A DNA stretch of 26,958 bases from Treponema sp. (lineage in GTDB: Bacteria > Spirochaetota > Spirochaetia > Treponematales > Treponemataceae), in NCBI GenBank assembly GCA_003455655.1, contig DMQP01000132.1:1-26958 (forward strand). Direction: 5' to 3'. The notes under the pieces are model-generated. The model saw nothing but the letters and a program-made list of their open reading frames with translations. It searched no databases and had not been told where the DNA came from. Every line of letters starts with the position of its first letter. Within the stretch, counting starts at the first letter, position 1. The position numbers and the translations under genes were made by a program. Positions 7,734 to 15,143 of this stretch are shown one piece after another.

Positions 7734-8244
7734 AAAAACAGAACCTGTTGAACAGCAGGAACTGAATAAACAACTTAAAATAGCAGGCATTACCGCAGGA
7801 ATTTTGGTAGTAACCTTAGGTCTTTTGCTGAGCCTTGTACTTTTGTCTCGTAACTCTTGGAATAATGGATTGCGTCTTACCGTTGCCAAAACGCTTTCAG
7901 AAGAAACAGGAACTGTTTACACCGTAAGCCCTGCTATAAACCTTAACAGCACACTTGAAACAGAATGTGCCGTCTTTTCTATTGCCCCAAGAGGTTTAAC
8001 TGATGATGCAAGTCATTATGCTGCAATCGTTAGGCTTACCACACTGTATGGCCCTTTAGCTGCCGTATACACATACAACACTGGAGCAGCAAGTGCAGAC
8101 TTTCTTGCCTATGCAGAATTACATTCAAAAGCAAAAAATCAAATTGTTACCTCTACACAAAACACCGTTATTGACTATTGGGCACACAAACTTCCAGACA
8201 TTATAACACAAGCTTTGGAAAGCACTTCGGAGGTTCGTAAATGA
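7717..8244 (+). CDS. rnfG: RnfG-like single-pass membrane protein (FMN-binding-domain-like, motif lost)
   Basis: The GTG start at 7717 gives 175 residues. A charged cytoplasmic tail (1-20) is followed by one membrane helix (about 22-44) and an extracytoplasmic domain. The domain layout (YAAIVRLTTLYGPLAAVYTYN, about 101-121, then a C-terminal amphipathic part) is compatible with the FMN_bind fold of RnfG. Position between rnfD and rnfE is the usual rnfCDGEA order, and this position is the main reason for the assignment. The flavinylation signature S/T-G-A-T-I-T-S is not present; the aligned segment seems to be NQIVTSTQNTV (141-151). It overlaps rnfD by 17 bases and rnfE by ATGA. A diverged membrane-anchored periplasmic protein of other function cannot be excluded. 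Confidence 0.65.
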   Translation: MSETTEKTEPVEQQELNKQLKIAGITAGILVVTLGLLLSLVLLSRNSWNNGLRLTVAKTLSEETGTVYTVSPAINLNSTLETECAVFSIAPRGLTDDASHYAAIVRLTTLYGPLAAVYTYNTGAASADFLAYAELHSKAKNQIVTSTQNTVIDYWAHKLPDIITQALESTSEVRK

Positions 8245-8858
8245 CAAAGAAAACATTATATGCACTCATTACCGCTTCCATAGCTCTTTTAGTTCCTGCT
8301 CCAGGACGTTTTGCATACGGTCTTGTGTTAACAGTGCTTTTACTTCTTTTAGTTACCTTAGGAACTGTTTTCCGTTATGGCTTTGAAAAATTAGGTCTTA
8401 CCCAATTAGTTCCCGCACTGTTAGCTATTATGCTTGTAAGTATTGTTGTTTTTTACAAACAGCTCCTTATTTTGTATTCACCCTTTGTAGCTTTAGTCAT
8501 GGGCTTTACGCTCTACCTGCCAGCTCTTTCTGCCTTGGTTATTACAACAATAAATCATCCTGCAGAAAAAAACTTAGGAATGCAAGTACAACATAATGCA
8601 ATAGCAACTCTAAAGTTTTCCTGCATAGCACTTTTGTTTTTCTTATTTAGAGATGTTTTTGGTTTTGGAACAATTACACTTCCATCACATTCTGGTTTGT
8701 GGGAACTACAGCTTATACAAGGAACAGACAAAAATTATTTAGGAACATTTTGGGCTTCTGTTCCCGGTTCCCTCATACTAACAGCTTGTGTTACTGCCTT
8801 ACTTTCATTTGTATCGCGCCATTTTGCAGAAGTAGAGGAGGCAATCGATGCTGAGTGA
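8241..8858 (+). CDS. rnfE: RnfE-like membrane subunit lacking the Fe-S cysteines
   Basis: The 205-residue, roughly six-helix protein has the RnfE/RnfA architecture, including a YLPAL segment (92-96) where RnfE has FIPLIVVNCIILG. In structures of Rnf and Nqr, RnfA and RnfE each give two cysteines to an intramembrane iron-sulphur centre. Here the first site, normally LCP near the N-terminus, reads LVP (residues 17-19), and the second, normally VNC, reads ALV (98-100). The only cysteines are Cys128 and Cys183, in other helices. The protein therefore cannot supply its usual ligands. Translation starts in an ATGA overlap with rnfG behind GGAGG, and the stop overlaps the rnfA start by 11 bases, so the gene is maintained in tight coupling. 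Confidence 0.8.
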   Translation: MTKKTLYALITASIALLVPAPGRFAYGLVLTVLLLLLVTLGTVFRYGFEKLGLTQLVPALLAIMLVSIVVFYKQLLILYSPFVALVMGFTLYLPALSALVITTINHPAEKNLGMQVQHNAIATLKFSCIALLFFLFRDVFGFGTITLPSHSGLWELQLIQGTDKNYLGTFWASVPGSLILTACVTALLSFVSRHFAEVEEAIDAE

Positions 8859-9405
8859 CATTCTCTATTATTTTGTGTATGCCTCTGCTGTGCTTTTGTA
8901 CGGAATTGGATTAGACCGAATTGTTGTTCTTTCACCAAAACCCTCACATGGATTTTTGGGATGTCTTAAAATGATTTTTTCGGTAAGTGCTTCAAGTGTC
9001 ATAGCTTATTTAATTAACAGCGCTCTCCTTGTTCCCGCACACTTAACAGAACTTGCACCTTTCTTTGCAATTCTTGTTTTTGTTCTCTTTGCTGTTTTTA
9101 TGGAAACCATTATCCGCATCAGCGCAAAAATCAGCGTTGCAGAATCGTGCGTTTCTTTTTTGTGTGTACTTTTAGGACTTACAGAAGGTTCATCTATTGC
9201 TTCTTGTCTCATTATTTCTTGTTTGTCAGTAATACTGTTCTATCTGTTTGTTCCTGTTTTGTTTGCAATAAGAAGACGCATAAAACTGTCTCCTTTACCT
9301 CGTGCATTCAGAAACGAAAGTGTTATTTTCATAAGTATTGCCATTATCATGATTGTGCTGTTAGCATGGAATGTTTCTTGGCTTAATCCGGGAGTACTTA
9401 AATGA
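8848..9405 (+). CDS. rnfA: RnfA-like membrane subunit with one of two Fe-S cysteines changed
   Basis: The 185-residue, about six-helix protein matches RnfA in length and order. A YLINSALLVP segment (54-63) parallels the WLVNKYVLVP of RnfA, and the C-terminal IRRRIKLSPLPRAFR (141-155) parallels its IRERLELADVPKPFRG. The first cluster ligand, in the usual FLGICPFLG, appears as VVLSPKPS (26-33), so Cys is replaced by Ser29 while the proline remains. The second (TTNCAVLG) aligns with SFLCVLLG, where Cys106 is kept. A GGAGG ribosome binding site lies in the rnfE end, and the TGA stop overlaps the next ATG as ATGA. No rnfB follows. Confidence 0.8.
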   Translation: MLSDILYYFVYASAVLLYGIGLDRIVVLSPKPSHGFLGCLKMIFSVSASSVIAYLINSALLVPAHLTELAPFFAILVFVLFAVFMETIIRISAKISVAESCVSFLCVLLGLTEGSSIASCLIISCLSVILFYLFVPVLFAIRRRIKLSPLPRAFRNESVIFISIAIIMIVLLAWNVSWLNPGVLK

Positions 9406-9716
9406 TTGGAAGTATTTTACTTTTACTGCTTATTGTACTTGTTGTAAGTGCATGTTTATTCTTTTTGTTCTGTATGTTTATACCATCACTTCCTGTTCAA
9501 CAGGTAAGTCAACAAAATCCAGTCTTTTCGGAAGAAGAGTTAGATTATGTTAAAAAACATCCAGACTACACTAAAATTGCTTTGCCAAATACAAACCCCA
9601 TTCCGTTAAACCTACTAACACTCGACATGCAAGAGACGGTTAAAAACGAAATAAAAACACAAAAAAAGGGCTTTTCTTTTTGGAAAAAATGCTATAACAT
9701 ATTCCATAGGATATAA
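9402..9716 (+). CDS. small membrane-anchored protein in the position of rnfB
   Basis: This 104-residue protein has one N-terminal hydrophobic helix (about 3-27, leucine-rich and containing Cys18 and Cys24) and a hydrophilic tail of about 75 residues with a PNTNPIPLN segment and a lysine-rich end. It starts in an ATGA overlap with rnfA. In standard rnfCDGEAB operons this slot encodes RnfB, which also begins with a membrane helix but carries several Fe-S motifs. None of those is present here, and the only other cysteine is near the C-terminus (Cys97). I find no domain. It may be an RnfB remnant, a replacement subunit or an unrelated anchor. Confidence 0.65.
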   Translation: MIGSILLLLLIVLVVSACLFFLFCMFIPSLPVQQVSQQNPVFSEEELDYVKKHPDYTKIALPNTNPIPLNLLTLDMQETVKNEIKTQKKGFSFWKKCYNIFHRI

Positions 9717-9723
9717 AGTTTAG

Positions 9724-11700
9724 ATGAATTCCATCTGTGTTTCTCTTCAAATTGATTTTTCACTGTCTCAACAGCCAGTAGATGATATGGAGTCTTTTTA
9801 CCAGAAGTCTATAAAAGGCATTTTGTCATTTTTATATGCAAATCCCAAAGTGTGTGTGTCTACATCTTTTACAGGACCGCAACTTTCATGGCTTGAAGAA
9901 AAACATCCAGAATCAATTCGTCTTTTATCTGAATTAACAAGTCGAAAACAAGTAGAAATGTTGGGAGGAGGTTATTACTCTCCGCTCTTTCCTTTGCTAC
10001 TACCAGTTGACAGAAGCGCTCAAATAGAAAAACTGACATCTTTGCTTGCATCAACTGTTGGTAAACGTCCTCGAGGCATGAACTTATGTGGTAGTGTGTG
10101 GGAACCATCTCTTATAACAACCTTACAGTCTTGCAATATGGAATATGTGCATTTAGAAAGTTCACTTATTCCCTCAGGAAGAACAAAGTATTTACCTGTC
10201 ATTTCTGGAGAGCAGGGTAAGACATTAAAAATTCTTCCTACCTACCGAGAGTTTATTCCTTTTTCTGCGGAACTTGCAGAATCTTGGATAAAGCGCATAA
10301 CTCAGGCTGCAAAAAAAGAACTGCCTAAAAAAACAGAAGCACGCGCTCTTATAACAATTCCTTTTACTGCTCAAGAATTCAGTGCTTTTATGGGAAGCCC
10401 TGCCTGTACAGCAGTTTCAGAAGAAACATCAGAAAGTAGGGGTTTAGATTTTGTTCTTCCGCAACAGTACTTAAAAACAGCTCAGTCTTTTGTTGTTTCT
10501 TATGTTCCCGCAGGAATGAGTTCATCGCTTGCACAGTGGGCAACTCTTCCGTATCAGCATGGAAAAGTTAACGGACAGTTTCCTCTTACCATTCATGATT
10601 TTTTAAATGTCTATCCTCAAAACAGAAGACTCTATGAACGCATGATGTATATAAGCATGCTCATTAGCCAGTATCACGGAGATAAAGCACGAAGACAAGC
10701 TGCACGAGAAAAATTATGGATTGCTCAGGCTGGATGGTCATACATAACGCTTCCCTACGGAATGCCAGCTGTTGCGCAAATGAGACAACTTGCATATCAA
10801 GCACTTAACGATGCAGACGATTCCATTCACGAAGAAAACGCCCGCGAATCTATGACTTCATACGATTACAACGCAGATGGCTTAAACGAATATGTGTGTT
10901 CAATGGAAAAATACACAGCAGTTATTTCGTTAAAAGCAGGTTCAATCACTGAACTTGATGTACGAAAAGGTGGTGGAAATTACGCAGCAAATCTTTCTCG
11001 CTTAGAAGAATTTGACCGTACTACAGATGCTTACGACAGAGGAATTTTTGTTGAACACTTATTTGAAAAACAAGATAAGAAAAAATATCTTTCGCTTGAA
11101 CCAGCTGGTAACGGCATATTCTCTCGTGTTCAATTTGTAGAAAAAAAGTTTGATTCAAAAAGACATGAAGTTCAAATGGAAGGGCGGGGTGAATTTTCTT
11201 CAGACCAACTTCCTGTTGTGCTTCGTAAAAACTATATTGCCTCTTCAAGCGGAATTATTGTTCAGTACATTCTAAAAAATGACAGTCCTCTTCCACTCAA
11301 AGCACTCTTTGTAGTTGAATCGAATTTTGCACAAACCATTTTTGCAGATACACCACAAGCTGAATACGAAGCAGAAATAGTTTGTGACAGTCAAAGAGAA
11401 ACGCTTTCCCTCGATAAAGCAGTAAGTCATGAATCTGGTGTTTCAACTTTGCTTTTAACAAATGCAGCAAATAAAACATCTTTTGTGTTTGAACCAAACG
11501 AAGATGCTGGTTTTGCATTGCTTCCTATTTGCTTTAACAGACCTTACAAAGATACACAACCTGTTCAGACGGCACAGACGCTCTGTGTTTCATTCTTTTG
11601 GGATGTAGATTTACCTGCTGGTCGAGAAATGGAAAAAACAGTAAGCATTAGTTTTGTTTCTGCCCGCAAAAAAACGCGTCCTCGCAAAAACAATCAGTAA
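9724..11700 (+). CDS. GH57-family protein with DUF1925/DUF1926-like regions, probably catalytically inactive
   Basis: The 658-residue protein has the layout of GH57 4-alpha-glucanotransferases/amylases: an N-terminal (beta/alpha)7-like barrel to about 290, a helical region (NRRLYERMMYIS) and a C-terminal beta-sandwich introduced by YDYNADGLNEYV. GGGYYSPLFPLLLP (81-94) is the conserved second GH57 region. However, HxHQP is degenerate (LSQQP, 14-18), the nucleophile segment TERVW reads CGSVW with Gly123, the DDGEKF acid/base segment reads FTAQEF (214-219), and NDAYWHG is replaced near QAGWSYI. All recognisable catalytic positions seem lost over an intact frame, so a binding or structural role is more likely than hydrolysis. 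It follows the 104-aa gene by seven bases. No signal peptide is seen, so it is probably cytoplasmic. Confidence 0.8.
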   Translation: MNSICVSLQIDFSLSQQPVDDMESFYQKSIKGILSFLYANPKVCVSTSFTGPQLSWLEEKHPESIRLLSELTSRKQVEMLGGGYYSPLFPLLLPVDRSAQIEKLTSLLASTVGKRPRGMNLCGSVWEPSLITTLQSCNMEYVHLESSLIPSGRTKYLPVISGEQGKTLKILPTYREFIPFSAELAESWIKRITQAAKKELPKKTEARALITIPFTAQEFSAFMGSPACTAVSEETSESRGLDFVLPQQYLKTAQSFVVSYVPAGMSSSLAQWATLPYQHGKVNGQFPLTIHDFLNVYPQNRRLYERMMYISMLISQYHGDKARRQAAREKLWIAQAGWSYITLPYGMPAVAQMRQLAYQALNDADDSIHEENARESMTSYDYNADGLNEYVCSMEKYTAVISLKAGSITELDVRKGGGNYAANLSRLEEFDRTTDAYDRGIFVEHLFEKQDKKKYLSLEPAGNGIFSRVQFVEKKFDSKRHEVQMEGRGEFSSDQLPVVLRKNYIASSSGIIVQYILKNDSPLPLKALFVVESNFAQTIFADTPQAEYEAEIVCDSQRETLSLDKAVSHESGVSTLLLTNAANKTSFVFEPNEDAGFALLPICFNRPYKDTQPVQTAQTLCVSFFWDVDLPAGREMEKTVSISFVSARKKTRPRKNNQ

Positions 11701-11704
11701 AAAA

Positions 11705-12787
11705 CTATCTGCCTCGAATTTTTTTAAGAAAGACTTTGTGATACCAAGCCCTCAGTTTTTCTGCAATAACATATAAGCGATATGTCTTTAAAAGCGGAAA
11801 GTCAAAACTGCCTGGACGATGTACAATTTTTCCTCCGAAACCTGTTTTAAAAAGATACAGTCCGTGCATGGGGTGCTGTTCGTCATCTGTGGGAGGCATT
11901 CCATAAAAATCGTAAACAGGACAAGGAAATTGTTTTGCATCTTGAATTGCAGTCCATTGCAAAAGGTAAGCACTCATAAGATTGCGTTTTATGTTACCAC
12001 TTGCTCCGTACAAGTATACAGCTTCTCCTTTACAAAAGAGGGTAATTATGCCTGCAAGATAGTCGTTTTCATGTTTTGCAAGATAGAGTGTAATACGAAC
12101 ATCTTTTGTGCTGCGTTTTAAAAGGTCAAGATAATAAGACTTTGCATGAAACTGAACTCCATCGCGTTCACTTGTCTGCTGAAACAAGTCAAAAAATATA
12201 TCAAACTTTTCTTCAAAGTCAGCATCGCTTCCGAAGTGGCTGCTTATGGCAACACCTTTTTTAGCTGCAAGCCGAACATTGTAACGCCATTTATTTTTCA
12301 TTCCCGAAAGAAGTTCTTCTTCAGATTTAGACAAATCAAGAATGGTAGTGTCTGGCGGTTGAACTGCTACCGGGCTTTTTTTTAAGTACTTACAAAGGTC
12401 TTTTTGAAGCTGAGGAACTTCTTCTAAATTTTCTGTTTCAACGGGTGGATCAAAACGAATAAAAAGCGTATCTTTGGGTAAAAAAGAGCGTAGTTTTTGT
12501 GCAAGCTGTGAAAGTAACAGAGAGTAGTCACTAAGGCTAGTGTCTCTATATTCTGGAGCCATAGGGATATAGGCAAGAGAAAAGCGTTTTACCTTTAACA
12601 GACTAAAAGAGCGCACCATTACCAAAAGAACTTGCTCTTTTTCTTCAACTACCACCTGTTCGGTTGTAAGAGGAAAGAGATTTACACCGTCTACCGAACG
12701 GTCGTAAGCAAAATAGAGTGTCTTCCAGCCATGGTTTGCCTTAAATTCTCCCCAAAAAGGGCTTTGTAAAAAACGCTGAGTCTTCAT
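11705..12787 (-). CDS. FemAB-family aminoacyltransferase (peptidoglycan cross-bridge type)
   Basis: The 360-residue protein begins QSPFWGEFKANHGW and continues with a TTILDLSKSEEELLSGM...KWRYNVR block. It then has SGNIKRNLMSAYLLQW and YDFYGMPP, followed by GLYLFKTGFGG. This series is characteristic of FemA/FemB/MurM-like GNAT-fold enzymes, which transfer amino acids from aminoacyl-tRNA to the peptide of lipid-linked peptidoglycan precursor at the inner face of the membrane. Treponemal peptidoglycan is reported to contain ornithine and glycine, so a glycine-adding role is a reasonable inference. The ATG directly follows the metG stop codon (TAAATG), indicating a shared transcript with an aminoacyl-tRNA synthetase gene. 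Its stop lies four bases from the convergent GH57 gene. Confidence 0.85.
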   Translation of the reverse strand: MKTQRFLQSPFWGEFKANHGWKTLYFAYDRSVDGVNLFPLTTEQVVVEEKEQVLLVMVRSFSLLKVKRFSLAYIPMAPEYRDTSLSDYSLLLSQLAQKLRSFLPKDTLFIRFDPPVETENLEEVPQLQKDLCKYLKKSPVAVQPPDTTILDLSKSEEELLSGMKNKWRYNVRLAAKKGVAISSHFGSDADFEEKFDIFFDLFQQTSERDGVQFHAKSYYLDLLKRSTKDVRITLYLAKHENDYLAGIITLFCKGEAVYLYGASGNIKRNLMSAYLLQWTAIQDAKQFPCPVYDFYGMPPTDDEQHPMHGLYLFKTGFGGKIVHRPGSFDFPLLKTYRLYVIAEKLRAWYHKVFLKKIRGR

Positions 12788-15100
12788 TTAGTGTACTTCA
12801 CCATTTGCTGTAAATTGAGTTGTTAAAACCCTGCCGTCAACAGTCAGCGGACAGCCACAAATGTTAACGGTATGGTCTTTAATGTTAAGTTCCACAGCAA
12901 AAAAATCATCTGCTGAAATTTCAGACGGTTTAACCGCAGAAATGTCTGAGCCTTGAAGAATAACTTTTGTTCCTGGCGTTGCCCAAGGAGCTTCAAGCGG
13001 TTCAACACAAGCTTTTCCATTTGCATCGGTATAATCAGCAGCAAGAAGCATACCATGACTTTCAATGCCTCTCATTGTACGAGGAGCAAGGTTTGATGCA
13101 AGAATAATATGCTTTCCTAAAAGTTGATCGGGGGTTAAGTATTCACGCAAGCCACTTTGAATAATGCGTTCTTTTCCACTGCCATCGTCAAGTGTTTCAA
13201 CATACAGTTTTTCGCCATCAGGGTTATTTTCAACTTTGACAATTTTAGCAACGGTCAATTCAATTTTTGCATTAAAATGTGCAACTTGATCTTGCGCAAG
13301 CTGGGGCTCTTTTTTACTTGCTTTCTGCTTTTTCTGCTTTGAACTTTCAGCTTCTCCTCGAGACTTTTGACTTCCAGAATACTTCTGTCTGAACATGTCT
13401 GCTGTTTTCTGATCAAGAGGAGTAAAGAATACTGCAGGCTGAGAAACGGTAGAAAGTCCCTCAAGATGTCCAATATCGTTCCAAGTAAGTCCACCTTCTA
13501 CAGCACTTTCGCCCAAACAAGGTTCACTTATTTTTTTACCCAAATAGGCAAGAATTGCTTCAGAAAACTGTGGCATATAAGGATGCACCATAATCATAAG
13601 GTCTTTAATCATATAGCACAGATTGAACAAAAGTTTTGCAGCTTTTTCAGGATCGCTCGTGCGGGTTTTCCAAGGTTCTGCATCTTGGAAGGCTTTGTTA
13701 CCAATATCGCTTATAGCAAACATTTCGTGGAAAGCATCTTTAAGATTTGCCCATTCCAAAAGTTGTGTTATTTTTTCTTCATGAGCACGAATTTGAGTCC
13801 ACATAGCTTCATCAACTTCTGCTTGGGGAATAATGCCGTCATAGTATTTGGTAACAAACAAAAGTGTGCGGTTTACCAAGTTACCCAAGTTACCAATTAA
13901 CTCACCATTGTATTTTTCACGGAACTCTTTCCAAGTAAACTGATAATCTTGCTTTTCGGGACGGTTATAGAAAATGTAAAAACGCCAAGCATCTGCAGGA
14001 ATACCGCTTTCTTTTGCATCACTTCCGAAAACACCAATGCCCTTACTCTTTGAAAACTTACCATCTTCGTAGTTAAGGTATTCGGTAGAAGACATGTGGT
14101 GCAACTTTGTCCAGTTATGGCCGCTGCCTAATTCGCTACAGGGGAAAATAACCGTATGGAAAGGAATGTTGTCTTTGCCTATAAACTGAAAGAGTTCTAC
14201 AGGGGGCTTTGTTTTTGCTTCTTCGCTTTCTTCAGGAAGCCACCAACTTTTCCAGTCAAAACTTTGTTTTCCTTGAGAAGACAATTCATCTGCAAGTTGT
14301 TTTGTAATTGAAACATATCCAATAGGTGCGTTAAACCACACATAGAAAACTTTATCTTCGTAGCCTTCACGAGGAACTGGAATGCCCCACTTAAGGTCAC
14401 GAGTAATAGCACGTTCATTTAATCCGTCACGAATCCAAGCCTTAGTAATGTTTATTGCATTTTCAGACCACTGACCTTTTGTACTTGCTTCCTTCATCCA
14501 GTCATTCAACTTAGGACTAATTGCTGGTAAATCTATAAACAAATGTTTTGTGTCTCGAATCTGAGGCCTTGCTCCACAGGTAGAACAGCGGGGTGAACCT
14601 AATTCAACAGGATCAAGCAAACTGCCACACTTTTCGCACTGATCTCCCCGGGCATCTTCGTAACCACATTTAGGACATATTCCACGAACAAAACGGTCTG
14701 CTAAAAATCGGTTACAAGAGGGACAGAAAAGTTGCTTGTTAGTGTGTTCACGAATGTATCCGTTTTTTTCAAGGTCTTTATAAAACTGTTGGGTTATTTC
14801 GGTACACTGGCTGTTTGAAGTACGTCCAAATTTGTCAAAGTTAATGTGGAACCACTTATAAATTTCATCATGCTGAGCATAGTAATAGTCGCACAATTCA
14901 CGGGGAGTTTTATGTTCTTCTAAAGCTCGAGTTTCAGTTGCTGTTCCGTATTCGTCAGTACCACAGATATAGAGCGTTTCATAACCACGACTGCGGCAAA
15001 AACGTGCAAATACATCTGCAGAAAGCATTTGAATTAAGTTTCCCAAATGAGGGATGTTGTTTACATAAGGTAAAGCTGAAGTAACAAGTTTTCTATTCAT
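12788..15100 (-). CDS. metG: methionyl-tRNA synthetase
   Basis: The cytoplasmic enzyme charges tRNA-Met with methionine. The 770-residue form has all the parts: PYVNNIPHLGN with the HIGH-equivalent HLGN at 18-21, a zinc domain with four paired-cysteine knuckles (CPSC, CPKC, CEKC, CSTC; about 125-180), KFSKSKG as the KMSKS loop (around 365), an anticodon-binding helical domain, a lysine-rich linker near 590-600 and a C-terminal Trbp111/EMAP-like tRNA-binding domain (from about 615). The ATG at 15100 is preferred over an in-frame GTG at 15106. The ATG has no Shine-Dalgarno sequence, but a promoter with TATACT ending six bases before it makes the transcript likely leaderless. femAB follows with no gap. 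Confidence 0.96.
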   Translation of the reverse strand: MNRKLVTSALPYVNNIPHLGNLIQMLSADVFARFCRSRGYETLYICGTDEYGTATETRALEEHKTPRELCDYYYAQHDEIYKWFHINFDKFGRTSNSQCTEITQQFYKDLEKNGYIREHTNKQLFCPSCNRFLADRFVRGICPKCGYEDARGDQCEKCGSLLDPVELGSPRCSTCGARPQIRDTKHLFIDLPAISPKLNDWMKEASTKGQWSENAINITKAWIRDGLNERAITRDLKWGIPVPREGYEDKVFYVWFNAPIGYVSITKQLADELSSQGKQSFDWKSWWLPEESEEAKTKPPVELFQFIGKDNIPFHTVIFPCSELGSGHNWTKLHHMSSTEYLNYEDGKFSKSKGIGVFGSDAKESGIPADAWRFYIFYNRPEKQDYQFTWKEFREKYNGELIGNLGNLVNRTLLFVTKYYDGIIPQAEVDEAMWTQIRAHEEKITQLLEWANLKDAFHEMFAISDIGNKAFQDAEPWKTRTSDPEKAAKLLFNLCYMIKDLMIMVHPYMPQFSEAILAYLGKKISEPCLGESAVEGGLTWNDIGHLEGLSTVSQPAVFFTPLDQKTADMFRQKYSGSQKSRGEAESSKQKKQKASKKEPQLAQDQVAHFNAKIELTVAKIVKVENNPDGEKLYVETLDDGSGKERIIQSGLREYLTPDQLLGKHIILASNLAPRTMRGIESHGMLLAADYTDANGKACVEPLEAPWATPGTKVILQGSDISAVKPSEISADDFFAVELNIKDHTVNICGCPLTVDGRVLTTQFTANGEVH

Positions 15101-15106
15101 GCGCAC

Positions 15107-15136
15107 AGTATAGCACGAAAGGCCACTTAATGTAAA
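15107..15136 (-). promoter_or_regulatory. metG promoter placed for a leaderless mRNA
   Basis: On the minus strand TTTACA (15136-15131), an 18-bp spacer and TATACT (15112-15107) are followed by six bases and the ATG at 15100. Initiation at the usual distance would fall on or beside the A of the start codon. The element occupies the 43-bp gap after the WecA-like gene. Confidence 0.65.
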
Positions 15137-15143
15137 TGTATGA

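Noticed and set aside
5347..9405. Rnf-like genes as pseudogenes
   Set aside because: All five frames are uninterrupted, with good ribosome binding sites and tight overlaps, so loss of motifs is not accompanied by frame decay.
9402..9716. Calling the 104-aa gene rnfB
   Set aside because: Only position and one N-terminal helix agree; none of the RnfB Fe-S motifs is present.
13367..13900. 177-codon open frame on the plus strand
   Set aside because: It lies entirely antisense to metG, whose domains are unambiguous here; its composition is phenylalanine- and cysteine-rich as expected of a shadow frame, and it lacks a ribosome binding site.
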